Assembly: GCA_022572885.1 (NCBI GenBank)
Contig: JACZVC010000009.1
Span: 1 to 64,000, forward strand
DNA length: 64,000 nucleotides
Direction of reading: 5' to 3'
Origin: Pseudomonadota bacterium
GTDB taxonomy: Bacteria > Pseudomonadota > Gammaproteobacteria > Steroidobacterales > MnTg04
Shown here: one piece after another, positions 25,082 through 33,232 of the stretch
Layout: every line of letters starts with the position of its first letter
Numbering within the stretch: the stretch's first letter is position 1
Notes under the pieces: model-generated
Database searches by the model: none
Told to the model about the DNA's origin: nothing
The model's input: the letters and a program-made list of their open reading frames with translations, nothing else
Program-made: the position numbers and the translations under genes

Positions 25082-25333
25082 ATGGGTGCCGAGGTCATAG
25101 GATTGCTGTTAGCAGACACGGATGTCGATTCACCAGACGATGATTTCACCTCAACGGCGACGCTGCTGGTCAGACGGTCAAATGGACGCATTGAGCTCAG
25201 AGAAGTGGAATCGGATGTCGACTACTTGAAACGATGGCCAACCACGGGCTGTTTCAGGAAAGGAAGGCCAATCACCGATCCTGACACCGGCAAAGTACTG
25301 GGTTACGAAATGGAACAAGTGGCTTTTGGCTAA
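25082..25333 (+). CDS. Small protein of unknown function behind a sigma-54 promoter
   Basis: ATG 25082 has GGAG 6 nt ahead, giving 83 residues; an upstream ATG at 25067 is in frame but lacks a site. The sequence is soluble and acidic: 'VIGLLLADTDVDSPDDDFTSTATLLVRRSNGRIELREVES', then 'PITDPDTGKVLGYEME'. No signal, membrane helix or known family is seen. It is bracketed by the sigma-54 promoter and a strong intrinsic terminator, so it is a single-gene unit under an enhancer-binding protein. In E. coli PspF controls one such orphan gene, pspG, but this protein is not PspG-like. Confidence 0.75.
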   Translation: MGAEVIGLLLADTDVDSPDDDFTSTATLLVRRSNGRIELREVESDVDYLKRWPTTGCFRKGRPITDPDTGKVLGYEMEQVAFG

Positions 25334-25370
25334 GTCCGGAAGCGGTTCTTAAACACAGAATTTCGCTCTG

Positions 25371-25410
25371 GCGCCGCGGTCAGCTTCCCCCGCCGCGGCG
25401 TCTTTTTTTT
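25371..25410 (+). terminator. Intrinsic terminator of the sigma-54 orphan gene
   Basis: CGCCGCGG (25372-25379) pairs with CCGCGGCG (25393-25400), loop 13 nt, and is followed by TC and eight T (25403-25410). A strong Rho-independent terminator closing the unit 25082-25333. Confidence 0.85.
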
Positions 25411-25449
25411 CCTTTCCGGTGGGACCAATCGCCAGCCTGCCGCCGTCTA

Positions 25450-25914
25450 TCAACCCAGGCCAACCAGGGTCAGCACGGCCAGGGTCAGGGTCGCCCCGGT
25501 CCACGCCAGCAACGCCAGTTTTTCCTGCCGTATGGAAACTTCCGAGGATACCTGCGCCGCTGCCAGAGCATGCATCAGGAAACTCGCGGCGAGCAAATCG
25601 GTATTTCCACCGGCCGCGAATACCACGATACCGATGACCAGCGCCAACCTGAACAAGGCTTTTCGCCCGCTGCCGGCCAGCAAGATGCCATAAATCCACA
25701 CCAGCGCGCCGGTAAACGAAATAGCCGACAAGAGCTGTGTTTGTTCAGAAAGCGCCCAATTTGTCAGCAATGAAGCGATTACCGCGGTGATAATGCTACC
25801 GACAAGAACGGACCAGATTTCCAGTGCGCCGGGGCACAAACGGGTTGCCGATGTCTTGACGGCCGAAATCAGCCCGCCAATTTCATTCAATTTTTCTGTG
25901 TGCGTGTTATACAT
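25450..25914 (-). CDS. Small multi-span membrane protein next to a TetR regulator
   Basis: ATG 25914 lies behind GGGAGGC; the frame is open to 25926. 154 residues with about four transmembrane helices (LVGSIITAVIASLLTNWAL, LLSAISFTGALVWIYGILL, LFRLALVIGIVVFAAGG, LALLAWTGATLTLAVLTLV). No family recognised. It lies 51 bp downstream of tetR-like 25966-26541 and on the same strand, with a candidate operator between. Probably controlled by that regulator. Confidence 0.7.
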   Translation of the reverse strand: MYNTHTEKLNEIGGLISAVKTSATRLCPGALEIWSVLVGSIITAVIASLLTNWALSEQTQLLSAISFTGALVWIYGILLAGSGRKALFRLALVIGIVVFAAGGNTDLLAASFLMHALAAAQVSSEVSIRQEKLALLAWTGATLTLAVLTLVGLG

Positions 25915-25930
25915 CCTGCCTCCCAACCAT

Positions 25931-25957
25931 ACTAACTAGTAGGTAAGTAAATAAGTC
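25931..25957. promoter_or_regulatory. Candidate TetR operator A
   Basis: The gap between the regulator and the membrane-protein gene contains AACTAGT and AGGTAAGTAAATAAGTC. The 7-mer ATAAGTC (25951-25957) and the GTAAGT block also occur at 26562-26572 upstream of the regulator. This shared vocabulary of ACTTAC/GTAAGT half-sites is typical of TetR-family operators. Confidence 0.5.
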
Positions 25958-25965
25958 AAAAAAAA

Positions 25966-26541
25966 TCAAAGCCCCAGATCGCAGCGGATTTGATCGATAA
26001 CCTGGTCCACAACCTGCGGCCCCATTAGTCTGGCCAACTGCCCTGCGCCTTGTAAGGTGGCTTTTACCGACAACGCTTTTTGCTCAGCCGCGCAGTTAAA
26101 CTGGAATTCTCCCTGTTCCCGCCCAAGTTCCATCACCCGGGTCAGGTATGCGAGAAGTTCGCGAGCGAGCGTAGTGGCTCGCGCCCGGATCTCGTCGGGC
26201 AGGGTATCCATGGCCACCGCAACGTTGGTCAGCGGGCACATGCAGCGTGCATCCAGAATTTCATGGCGAATAAAGGCCAGATAAGCTTCCAGTTGAAATC
26301 TGGCCGAACCGCCGTGCTTCATGAAATTGCTGGTCTCCGACTTGAGCAGGTCTCGGTAGCGCTCGATGACGGCACTGCAAAGATCGGATTTGGTGGAAAA
26401 ATGATAGTGGATGGCCGCGTTCTTGATCCCCATAGGGACGGAAATATCCTTGAAACTAAAGCCGTTATAGCCCCTGCCCTGGAAAAGCATGGTTGCTCTT
26501 TTGAGTATGTGTTCGCGGGTCGAGGTTCGGGGTGTCGCCAT
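25966..26541 (-). CDS. TetR/AcrR-family transcriptional regulator
   Basis: ATG 26541 follows GGAGCG at the right distance; an ATG at 26553 is four codons upstream. 191 residues. N-terminal HTH reads TREHILKRATMLFQGRGYNGFSFKDIS with 'IKNAAIHYHFSTKSDLCSAVIERY', classic TetR. The C-terminal helical domain (ligand/dimer) contains 'CMCPLTNVA'. It likely represses itself and the membrane protein gene downstream. The inducer is unknown. Confidence 0.92.
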   Translation of the reverse strand: MATPRTSTREHILKRATMLFQGRGYNGFSFKDISVPMGIKNAAIHYHFSTKSDLCSAVIERYRDLLKSETSNFMKHGGSARFQLEAYLAFIRHEILDARCMCPLTNVAVAMDTLPDEIRARATTLARELLAYLTRVMELGREQGEFQFNCAAEQKALSVKATLQGAGQLARLMGPQVVDQVIDQIRCDLGL

Positions 26542-26561
26542 TTTTCGCTCCATAGTTACTT

Positions 26562-26572
26562 ACTTATAAGTC
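26562..26572. promoter_or_regulatory. Candidate TetR operator B
   Basis: ACTTATAAGT (26562-26571) is a perfect 10-bp palindrome just upstream of the tetR-like start; with GTAAGT at its left (AGTTACTTACTTATAAGTC on the plus strand) it shares ATAAGTC and TTAC elements with operator A. A site here would give autorepression. Confidence 0.5.
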
Positions 26573-26694
26573 AGTATGGGATTCATGTCAAGTTCTTTGT
26601 CAAAATTGCCTTGTGAACGGGTGACCAACCGGCCAGATCGATACGCTGGAGCGCCGGTCCCGCTACCCGCCTGCGATCGGTGGCTACAGTTGGG

Positions 26695-27627
26695 CTAGAT
26701 ATCCAGCTTGGTGGGGAAAATGCTGTTGAGCCGATGAAATGTGCCGGTCATTTCGTCGAGGTTGACTTTCTGCCCGCTCGCTCTTTGATGGTTTTCCGCC
26801 AGTCCCAGGTACCTGTTCCAGCGTTTCAGCCATCCCGGTATCTGGTCGCCGGGCATGGGCCGGGCAATGAAGAATCCCTGCGCTTCGTCGCAGCCCATCG
26901 CCGACATCATTTCCCACTGGTCCTGGCTTTCGATGCCCTCGGCCACGACATACATCCCCATCTCATGGCCAAGTTCGACGCACATGGCGATGAATTGCCG
27001 GGTCTCTTGATCAATGGTTGCGCTTTGGATATGGCTCTTGTCCAGTTTCATCTCGCTGTATGGCATGCCTTGCAGCTTGGAAAAGTTGGAATGACCGGTG
27101 CCTACGTCGTCCAGCGCCAAGCCAAATCCCTTTGCGCTCAAGCCGTTCAGAATATCAAGCGCCGTGTCGGTGTCCTTGCTTTGCCAGGTTTCGGTAACTT
27201 CCAGCACAATCTTGTCCGCGGGCACATTAAACGCATTGGTGACGTCGTGGATCCGTTCGGGCAGATCCGGAACTTCAAGCGAGGCGCCTGAAATATTTAT
27301 CGACATGCGCAAATCCAGCCCCAGCTCCCGCCACTGGGCGCTTTGCTTGAGGGCCGTTTTCAGCACGATATCGGTAATCCCGTGGATATGCTGGCCTTGC
27401 TCCGCCAGCGGAATAAAAGAGTCCGGCATCACCATGCCAAGTACCGGGTGAATCCAGCGTATCAGCGCTTCCACCGAGACGAACTCCAGCGTTCGAGTAT
27501 CGATTTTCGGCTGGTAATGCATAACGAACTGGTTATCGCGGACGCCGATCGCCAGATCGGCATCGGATATCAACGGTTCAGTGGTATCGTCATTGCCGGT
27601 TATTTCTTGTTGGTCGTTTGCGGACAC
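26695..27627 (-). CDS. EAL-domain cyclic-di-GMP phosphodiesterase
   Basis: The frame extends to 27825, but that part overlaps the DUF962 gene on the other strand. The GTG at 27627 is the preferred start, giving about 310 residues. EAL signatures are 'VSVEALIRWIHP', 'SINISGASLEV', 'VLEVTETW', 'ALDDVGTGHSNF' (DDFGTGY variant with Val and His), and 'VVAEGIES' followed by 'AQGFFIARPMP'. These residues bind Mg and c-di-GMP, so activity is plausible. No GGDEF or transmembrane segment in the part retained. Divergent from the DUF962 gene. Confidence 0.82.
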   Translation of the reverse strand: MSANDQQEITGNDDTTEPLISDADLAIGVRDNQFVMHYQPKIDTRTLEFVSVEALIRWIHPVLGMVMPDSFIPLAEQGQHIHGITDIVLKTALKQSAQWRELGLDLRMSINISGASLEVPDLPERIHDVTNAFNVPADKIVLEVTETWQSKDTDTALDILNGLSAKGFGLALDDVGTGHSNFSKLQGMPYSEMKLDKSHIQSATIDQETRQFIAMCVELGHEMGMYVVAEGIESQDQWEMMSAMGCDEAQGFFIARPMPGDQIPGWLKRWNRYLGLAENHQRASGQKVNLDEMTGTFHRLNSIFPTKLDI

Positions 27628-27799
27628 AAAAAGGCCTGTTTGGCACAAATCCCGCCCAGTGTAGTGTGACCCCACTATATTCAGTGTGTTGCGGTTCACA
27701 GTCTTGGCCTGACAGCTTGTTCCCAGGTCTGGATTTGCGGCTACCGGGCGGTAGAAACTGGGGATACAATGAACCGGAGGAAGTGCAAGGGGCAGGGTT

Positions 27800-28105
27800 A
27801 TGGAAAATAGAATCAGCAATTTCACAGAATTTTACCCGTTTTATCTCGGCCAACACAGCAACAGGACCTGCAGGCGCCTGCATTTTGTCGGCACCAGCCT
27901 GGTCCTGATTATTTTTGTTTACGCTTTGCTTAAAGGCCCTCTTGCGTTGTTGTGGCTGATGCCGGTTTTTGGCTATGGCTTTGCCTGGGTCGGGCATTTT
28001 GTGTTCGAGAAAAACAAGCCGGCGACCTTTAAATATCCGTGGTACAGCCTGCTGGGAGATTTTGTCATGTACAAGGACATACTCACCGGGCGCATTCCGT
28101 TTTGA
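27800..28105 (+). CDS. DUF962/Mpo1-like membrane protein
   Basis: The 101-residue protein has the family pattern: 'FTEFYPFYLGQHSNRTCRRLHFVGTSLVL', two transmembrane helices, and 'FGYGFAWVGHFVFEKNKPATF' with conserved His residues. Yeast Mpo1 of this family is an Fe(II)-dependent dioxygenase in 2-hydroxy fatty acid alpha-oxidation, and bacterial members are mostly uncharacterised. It is followed by gshA with a 40-bp gap. Confidence 0.88.
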   Translation: MENRISNFTEFYPFYLGQHSNRTCRRLHFVGTSLVLIIFVYALLKGPLALLWLMPVFGYGFAWVGHFVFEKNKPATFKYPWYSLLGDFVMYKDILTGRIPF

Positions 28106-28145
28106 TCGGCATTTTGTTCTTGTCAGTGCCGTCGGGGGGTGTGGT

Positions 28146-29729
28146 TTGAACCAGCCGGCGGAGGTACGTCTGCAACGATTGGCAGACGCCGGGCTGGCGG
28201 CAGTCTTGCAACGCTGCCGCAAGGGTGTCGAGAAAGAGGCGCTGCGAGTGCTCCCGGATGGCGCTCTGGCCATGACGCGCCATCCGCCGGCTTTGGGTTC
28301 CGCGCTGACCAACCGGTATATAACGACAGATTTCTCGGAGGCGCTGCTGGAGTTCGTAACGCCAGCCTATACCTCGACCTGGGAGACGCTGCAGTTTCTG
28401 TGTGATATCCACCAGTTTGTGTATCAGCAACTCGACGATGAGTTGTTGTGGGCGGCCAGCATGCCCTGTCTGATCGAAGCTGACGAGGCTATTCCGGTAG
28501 CACGTTACGGCGATTCAAACGTCGGCAAAATGAAGACGGTCTATCGGCTCGGTCTTGGCCACCGGTATGGCCGGATGATGCAGACGATTTCCGGCGTGCA
28601 TTTCAACTTTTCCCTGCCTGAGGATTTCTGGGATCACTATCAGGAACTGGAGAAAGACACCGGCGGAAGCCAGGAATTTCGTTCGTCTTCTTATTTCGGA
28701 TTATTGAGAAATGTCAGGCGAATGGGCTGGCTGGTGCTTTTCCTGTTCGGCAACTCGCCGGCAGTCTGCAGGTGTTTTGCAGACGGCACAAAGGCAGGCC
28801 TCGAGGTATTCGATAAGGGCACTTTTTTTATGCCTTATGCCACCTCGTTGAGAATGAGTGACCTGGGCTATAAAAACACCACCCAGGCCGCGCTGGATAT
28901 TTCGCTGGATAATATCGATGCCTACGTGGAAACATTGCTGAAGGCGGTTACCACGCCCAGCCGCGATTTCCAGAAAATCGGTATCAAGGCCGATGGCGAG
29001 TACAGACAGATCAGCGCAAATATCCTGCAGGTGGAAAACGAATACTACGGATTGATTCGGCCAAAGCGCGTTACCCGATCGGGTGAAATGCCAAGCAGGG
29101 CCTTGAAACGCAGGGGCGTGGAATATGTAGAACTGCGGGCGCTGGATGTCAGCCTGGCAGACCCGACCGGGATAAACCAGAACCAGATGAGATTTTTGGA
29201 AGCATTCCTGATTTATTGCATGATCGAGGACAGTCCCCTGCTGGATGCCCGGGAAATTGCGGAAACGGAAAACAACCAGTTACTGGTGGCCCGCCAGGGA
29301 CGAGAGCCCGGACTGACCTTGACCCGGCATCAGGAGCAGCACCTGCTGACGAACTGGGCGGATGAGATATGCGCCCACCTGGTTGCTATCTGCGATCTGC
29401 TGGACGATGGTACCGGTTCATCTTTGTATCGCGATGCGCTCGAGTTGCAGCGCGAAGCTATCCGTGATCCCGGGCTGACACCGTCGGCGGGCATTCTGGC
29501 GGAGATGAAAAGGTCCGGCGAATCCTTTTTTTCAATTGCCCGGCGAATATCGGAACAGCACCGGGATTACTTTTTGAGCCTGGGGAATGACGATTCTGCA
29601 CGCCTGGAGTTCCTTGCCGCCGAGGCAGCCGCCTCCATCGAGCGACAAAAAGAAGTCGAGGCCAGCGACCGGATCAGCTTCGAAGCGTATTTGCAGAACT
29701 ACTTCAGCCAGGCGGATCAACTCCTGTAA
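28146..29729 (+). CDS. gshA: Glutamate-cysteine ligase (gamma-glutamylcysteine synthetase)
   Basis: The best start is TTG 28146, behind GGGGG, because homology to GshA begins just there; the frame is open back to 27969. 527 residues. Recognised by 'GVEKEALRVLPDGALAMTRHPPALGSALTNRYITTDFSEALLEFVTP' (ATP/glutamate grip), 'QTISGVHFNFSLPEDFW', 'NEYYGLIRPKR' and 'EYVELRALDVS'. It makes gamma-glutamylcysteine, the first step of glutathione synthesis, in the cytosol. Class type is the gammaproteobacterial (GshA type 1) form. Confidence 0.93.
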   Translation: MNQPAEVRLQRLADAGLAAVLQRCRKGVEKEALRVLPDGALAMTRHPPALGSALTNRYITTDFSEALLEFVTPAYTSTWETLQFLCDIHQFVYQQLDDELLWAASMPCLIEADEAIPVARYGDSNVGKMKTVYRLGLGHRYGRMMQTISGVHFNFSLPEDFWDHYQELEKDTGGSQEFRSSSYFGLLRNVRRMGWLVLFLFGNSPAVCRCFADGTKAGLEVFDKGTFFMPYATSLRMSDLGYKNTTQAALDISLDNIDAYVETLLKAVTTPSRDFQKIGIKADGEYRQISANILQVENEYYGLIRPKRVTRSGEMPSRALKRRGVEYVELRALDVSLADPTGINQNQMRFLEAFLIYCMIEDSPLLDAREIAETENNQLLVARQGREPGLTLTRHQEQHLLTNWADEICAHLVAICDLLDDGTGSSLYRDALELQREAIRDPGLTPSAGILAEMKRSGESFFSIARRISEQHRDYFLSLGNDDSARLEFLAAEAAASIERQKEVEASDRISFEAYLQNYFSQADQLL

Positions 29730-29958
29730 CGCAGCTGCCGCCTTGTTTTGAGGCATCGTGCGTATGAATATTGAGGCACTACAAAATATTTGTTGGAACC
29801 TGTATACTCGCGAATTCTGAAAACCCGGGAAATTGGATTTCTGGCCAGGCCTTTTAGGGGCGCTGGCCAAAACTTTTTTGGCAGGAATCTTCGGTCAATT
29901 GCGGCATTTCAGCTATTGCCAATGTCGCCGGGGCAGAGTTTTTTTAAGGAGCAATTCA
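29730..29958. other. Intergenic region ahead of a lipoprotein gene
   Basis: This 229-bp spacer holds a possible -10 TATACT at about 29802 (CCTGTATACTCG), without a good -35, and no terminator after gshA. The frame of the lipoprotein opens back to 29833 but the ATG at 29959 with AAGGAG is clearly the start. Confidence 0.4.
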
Positions 29959-30300
29959 ATGAAAACAAGATATTTACTGGTGGCGTTGGCTGCCGTCGCA
30001 ATCTCCGGCTGCGCCACTGGCGCCAGCCCTGGACCGGCCCCGGTGCAGACGGCCCAGGCAGCGCCCACTTTTACCCAGGATGAAATAGATCAGATGAGCG
30101 CCGAAGAAAAAGTGGCGATCTACAACAGCCAGCAGGAAGAAAAGAATCAGATCATTTGCCGCAAGACGCAGGTTACCGGGTCTCACAGGAAAAGAACGGT
30201 TTGTCGCACTGCCGAACTGATTCGCCTGGAGCAGGAAGAGGCGAGACGGACGTTTGAAAACGTCCAGCGTGGCAATGCCGCAAGTGTCGGTGGTGATTAG
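29959..30300 (+). CDS. Small lipoprotein with conserved Cys pair
   Basis: ATG 29959 lies behind AAGGAG. 113 residues; lipoprotein signal with lipobox ISGC (Cys18). The mature part has a proline/alanine linker and 'FTQDEIDQMSAEEKVAIYNSQQEEKNQIICRKTQVTGSHRKRTVCRTAEL', with two Cys 14 apart that could form a disulfide (ICRKTQVTGS..RTVCRT, the 'CR..' pattern of a small family of periplasmic proteins). No function can be assigned. It ends just before an intrinsic terminator. Confidence 0.75.
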   Translation: MKTRYLLVALAAVAISGCATGASPGPAPVQTAQAAPTFTQDEIDQMSAEEKVAIYNSQQEEKNQIICRKTQVTGSHRKRTVCRTAELIRLEQEEARRTFENVQRGNAASVGGD

Positions 30301-30318
30301 CCGCTGTATTCAGGTCTG

Positions 30319-30346
30319 AAAAAGCCCGCATTGCGGGCTTTTTTTT
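30319..30346 (+). terminator. Intrinsic terminator after the lipoprotein
   Basis: AAAAAGCCCGCA-TTGCGGGCTTTTTTTT: a 7-bp GC stem extended by A-T pairs and followed by a T-tract. It is symmetrical enough to act for the convergent gene at 30371-31279 too. Confidence 0.93.
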
Positions 30347-30370
30347 GGTCGGCAGATATTCTTGATATTT

Positions 30371-31279
30371 TCAGATGAACGGCAATGGCGTGGCGTCTCG
30401 CAATATCCATTGTCGATGAATTTCCTGCAGTTTCCGGGTGAGCGGGCCGGGCACGGTCTCGCCGATCATCCGGCCGTCAATTCGGCGTACCGCGGTTAGT
30501 TCGCCCATGGTTCCGGTCGTGAACGATTCATCGGCCGTATAGAAATCCACCAGCGACAGATTTTTTTCCTCGCAGCGGATGCCTTCATGGGCCGCGATTT
30601 TCAGAATCAGCGCACGGGTAATTCCTGGCAGGCAGGCGTCCGCTAACGGCGTAAACAAGGTGGCTTGGCGAACCATAAATATATTCGTGTCGTTGGTTTC
30701 CGAAACGAAGCCGTTATCATCCAGCATCAGGGCGGCATCGGCGCCCGCGACATTGGCCTGTATTAGGGCAAGAATATTGTTGATCAGGTTGTTGTGGTGA
30801 ATCTTGGAATCGACGAATTGCGGGCTGTTACGTCTGATTGCCGAGGTCACCAGGGACAACGGCTCCGGATATACCGGTGGCTTCCATTCGGCAAGTACGA
30901 TCAGGCATGGCCCGGACTGGTTCAAACGCGGGTTCATGCCCGAAGTGATCTTGTTGCCGCGCGTCAGGGTCAGACGGATGTGAACTCCATCGGTCATCCC
31001 ATTGGCCTCGAGCGTGGCGAATACGGCCGCCGCGATCCAGTCGCGGTCGGGGACCTGGTCGAAAGCCATGGCCCGGGCGGATGCGAAAAGCCGGTCTAGA
31101 TGGGCATCGAATGCGCCAATATGCCCTTGGTATATCCGCAGTCCTTCCCAGACTGCGTCGCCGCCCTGGACCACGCTGTCAAAAACCGAGACCCGGGCTT
31201 GGTCGCGATGCACCAGGCCTTCGCCTACCCAGACCTGGATATCGAGGTTGCGCGGATCGGGCATTGCGGCCTTTTTCAT
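30371..31279 (-). CDS. Class IV aminotransferase (BCAT/aminodeoxychorismate lyase/D-amino acid type)
   Basis: 302 residues with the fold-type IV PLP signature: 'GLVHRDQARVSVFDSVVQGGDAVWEGLRIYQG', the Schiff-base Lys in 'DSKIHHNNLINNILALIQA', 'SETNDTNIFMV' and 'TTGTMGELTAVRRIDGRMIG'. Substrate could be branched-chain or D-amino acids. Its ATG overlaps the TGA of the upstream sulfotransferase-like gene, so the two proteins are made together. Not enough to call ilvE. Confidence 0.87.
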   Translation of the reverse strand: MKKAAMPDPRNLDIQVWVGEGLVHRDQARVSVFDSVVQGGDAVWEGLRIYQGHIGAFDAHLDRLFASARAMAFDQVPDRDWIAAAVFATLEANGMTDGVHIRLTLTRGNKITSGMNPRLNQSGPCLIVLAEWKPPVYPEPLSLVTSAIRRNSPQFVDSKIHHNNLINNILALIQANVAGADAALMLDDNGFVSETNDTNIFMVRQATLFTPLADACLPGITRALILKIAAHEGIRCEEKNLSLVDFYTADESFTTGTMGELTAVRRIDGRMIGETVPGPLTRKLQEIHRQWILRDATPLPFI

Positions 31280-32031
31280 CGACTGTCTCCGTCTGGCTGA
31301 TCCGCTCTCAAGGCGTACTTATACATATGCTGATAATAGGGCCGGCACTGTTCCAGCAGTGGCTCCAGGTGGTCCGGGAACGGTTCGGTTTTCGGCCGGT
31401 ATGGCGAAAATCCGGTCGACTGGTGGACCCGATAATACCAGTGCCGGGCCCATACGCCATCTTCCGTTCGTGGGCCCGGTGGCCAGCTCAGCATGCTTTC
31501 AGCAAACGGTATGGCAAGCTTTTGGCAAACCTTGGCGAGAACCGCACGAGGGTTTTTCAGCAGCTCCCGCGAATCGAGAACAATCGCTTGTTGCCCGAAT
31601 TCGCCGAGACGTTCAAGCAGCTCGCATTGGGTTGCCAGTCCGGTATCGGCGAGACCGGCCTCCGGTAACTGGATAGCCAGCGACGGTAACATCTCGACTG
31701 GATCGCGGATCAACAAGACATTGATGGTTTGCTGGAGAAAAGAAAAGTCCAGGTCGACTAGGTGGTGCGCCATTTGCTTCATAAAAAGGATTGGCCGGTC
31801 ATGCGGTCGCTCGATAAGTCGTTTCATGACCCGATCCCCATCGGTATCCATGGCCGACAACACTGCTTCACGGCCGGGGTGATTTGCGCCAGTTACCCGC
31901 AGGTAATGACCATAAAGTGGTTCGTCCACGATCCGCGTGTCATTCCGCTGCCCGAAACTGTACATCAAGGCGGTCGAAACGTTGCGCGGCCCGGACCAAA
32001 GGCATATGTGTCTGGTCAGTCTGGCCCGCAT
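31276..32031 (-). CDS. Sulfotransferase-like P-loop protein
   Basis: 251 residues; the N-terminal 'ICLWSGPRNVSTALMYSFGQRNDT.I.DEPLYGHYL' is a sulfotransferase-type PAPS phosphate-binding loop, followed by 'VMKRL', 'FMKQMAHHL' and 'VLLIRDPVEMLPSL', a 3'-phosphate-binding motif (RDP..). Translationally coupled to the class IV aminotransferase by ATGA overlap. Plant BCAT-like proteins, as I recall, carry both domains in one chain, which supports a functional link. Exact substrate unknown. Confidence 0.82.
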   Translation of the reverse strand: MRARLTRHICLWSGPRNVSTALMYSFGQRNDTRIVDEPLYGHYLRVTGANHPGREAVLSAMDTDGDRVMKRLIERPHDRPILFMKQMAHHLVDLDFSFLQQTINVLLIRDPVEMLPSLAIQLPEAGLADTGLATQCELLERLGEFGQQAIVLDSRELLKNPRAVLAKVCQKLAIPFAESMLSWPPGPRTEDGVWARHWYYRVHQSTGFSPYRPKTEPFPDHLEPLLEQCRPYYQHMYKYALRADQPDGDSR

Positions 32032-32078
32032 ATTTCACCTGCTTGTTTCTTTTGTGGTCAGCAAATAACCTGCCAAAT

Positions 32079-33227
32079 ATGTCAGAAACCATCATTTCCA
32101 GCCAGCGGCATTTGTTTTCTATTCCCAGGGACCTGGCGTATTTCAACTGTGCCTATCTGTCGCCGCAATTGAACAGCGCGAGCCAGGCCGCGGCTGCAGG
32201 CGCAAAAATCAAACAAAGCCCCTGGAATATTTCGTCTGACGATTTTTTCGATGGCCCGGAAAAAGCGCGGAGCCTGTTTGCCGATATCGTGGGTTGTGCG
32301 GCCGAAAATATTGCCTTGGTTCCATCGGTCAGTTATGGGGTAGCAATCGTTGGAAAAAACCTGCGGCCAGACCCCGGTCAGCGCATCGTCATGCTGGCGG
32401 AGCAGTTTCCCTCGAATGTTTATTCCTGGCTCTCGCTTGCCCGTGAGCGAGACCTGGTCATTGATTTCGTGCAAAAGACGGAGGGCCGCAACTGGTCCGA
32501 GTCCGTCCTGGAATCTCTGGACGAACCCGCCGCCCTGATCGCGTTGCCAAACGTTCACTGGACCGATGGCTCTTTGATCGACCTGGTCCCGATAGCGAAG
32601 CGATGTCGTGAGATGGGCGCGAAGCTGGTTCTCGACCTGACCCAGTCGATCGGCGTCATGCGAGTGGATATTGCGGAGCTTGATCCCGACTTTATTTTTT
32701 GCGCGGCTTACAAATGGTTGTTGTGTCCCTATGGGTCCGGTTTTGTTTATGCAGCTCCCAGGTGGCACCACGCCAGACCCCTGGAGGAAGCATGGATAAA
32801 CCGGGCCGGTAGCGAGAACTTTGCCGGCCTGGTTAATTATCGTGACCATTACCAGGCCGGCGCCCGGCGGTTCGATGCGGGTGGTCGGGGCCAGTTCCAG
32901 CAATGGCCGGTCGTTATCGAGACATTGGGGCAGATACTGGAATGGGGCGTAGACAATATCGCCAGGACCGTGTCACTGACCAGCGCAAAAATCGCCGCCG
33001 GGGCTGCCGGGCTCGGCCTGGAAGTGCCCGAACCGCACGCGCCGCATTTGCTGGGAATACGCCTGGCCGGTGGCCCACCCGCCGATTTGCTCGGGAAACT
33101 GCGCGCCGATGGCGTTTACCTCAGCCAGCGCGGCAGCCGGTTGCGAATCGCATCCTATCTTTACAATGACGATGAAGATGTGGAGCGCTTGCTCGCCGCC
33201 CTGAAAAGACACCTGCAAACGAAATAG
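32079..33227 (+). CDS. Class V PLP-dependent aminotransferase
   Basis: The frame runs back to 31884, but ATG 32079 (382 residues) is where family-like sequence begins. Cysteine-desulfurase/kynureninase type: 'FNCAYLSPQLNSAS', 'IALVPSVSYGVAIVGKNL', 'LDLTQSIGVMRVDI', and 'CAAYKWLLCPYGSGFVY' with the PLP Lys, followed by 'GSENFAGLVNYRDHYQAGARRFDAGGR' typical of class V members. Divergent from the sulfotransferase gene, 47 bp away. Substrate not determinable. Confidence 0.86.
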   Translation: MSETIISSQRHLFSIPRDLAYFNCAYLSPQLNSASQAAAAGAKIKQSPWNISSDDFFDGPEKARSLFADIVGCAAENIALVPSVSYGVAIVGKNLRPDPGQRIVMLAEQFPSNVYSWLSLARERDLVIDFVQKTEGRNWSESVLESLDEPAALIALPNVHWTDGSLIDLVPIAKRCREMGAKLVLDLTQSIGVMRVDIAELDPDFIFCAAYKWLLCPYGSGFVYAAPRWHHARPLEEAWINRAGSENFAGLVNYRDHYQAGARRFDAGGRGQFQQWPVVIETLGQILEWGVDNIARTVSLTSAKIAAGAAGLGLEVPEPHAPHLLGIRLAGGPPADLLGKLRADGVYLSQRGSRLRIASYLYNDDEDVERLLAALKRHLQTK

Positions 33228-33232
33228 CCGGC

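Noticed and set aside
27628-27825. Extended N-terminus of the EAL protein up to ATG 27825
   Set aside because: It would overlap the start of the DUF962 gene on the other strand, has no family-like sequence, and a usable GTG lies at 27627.
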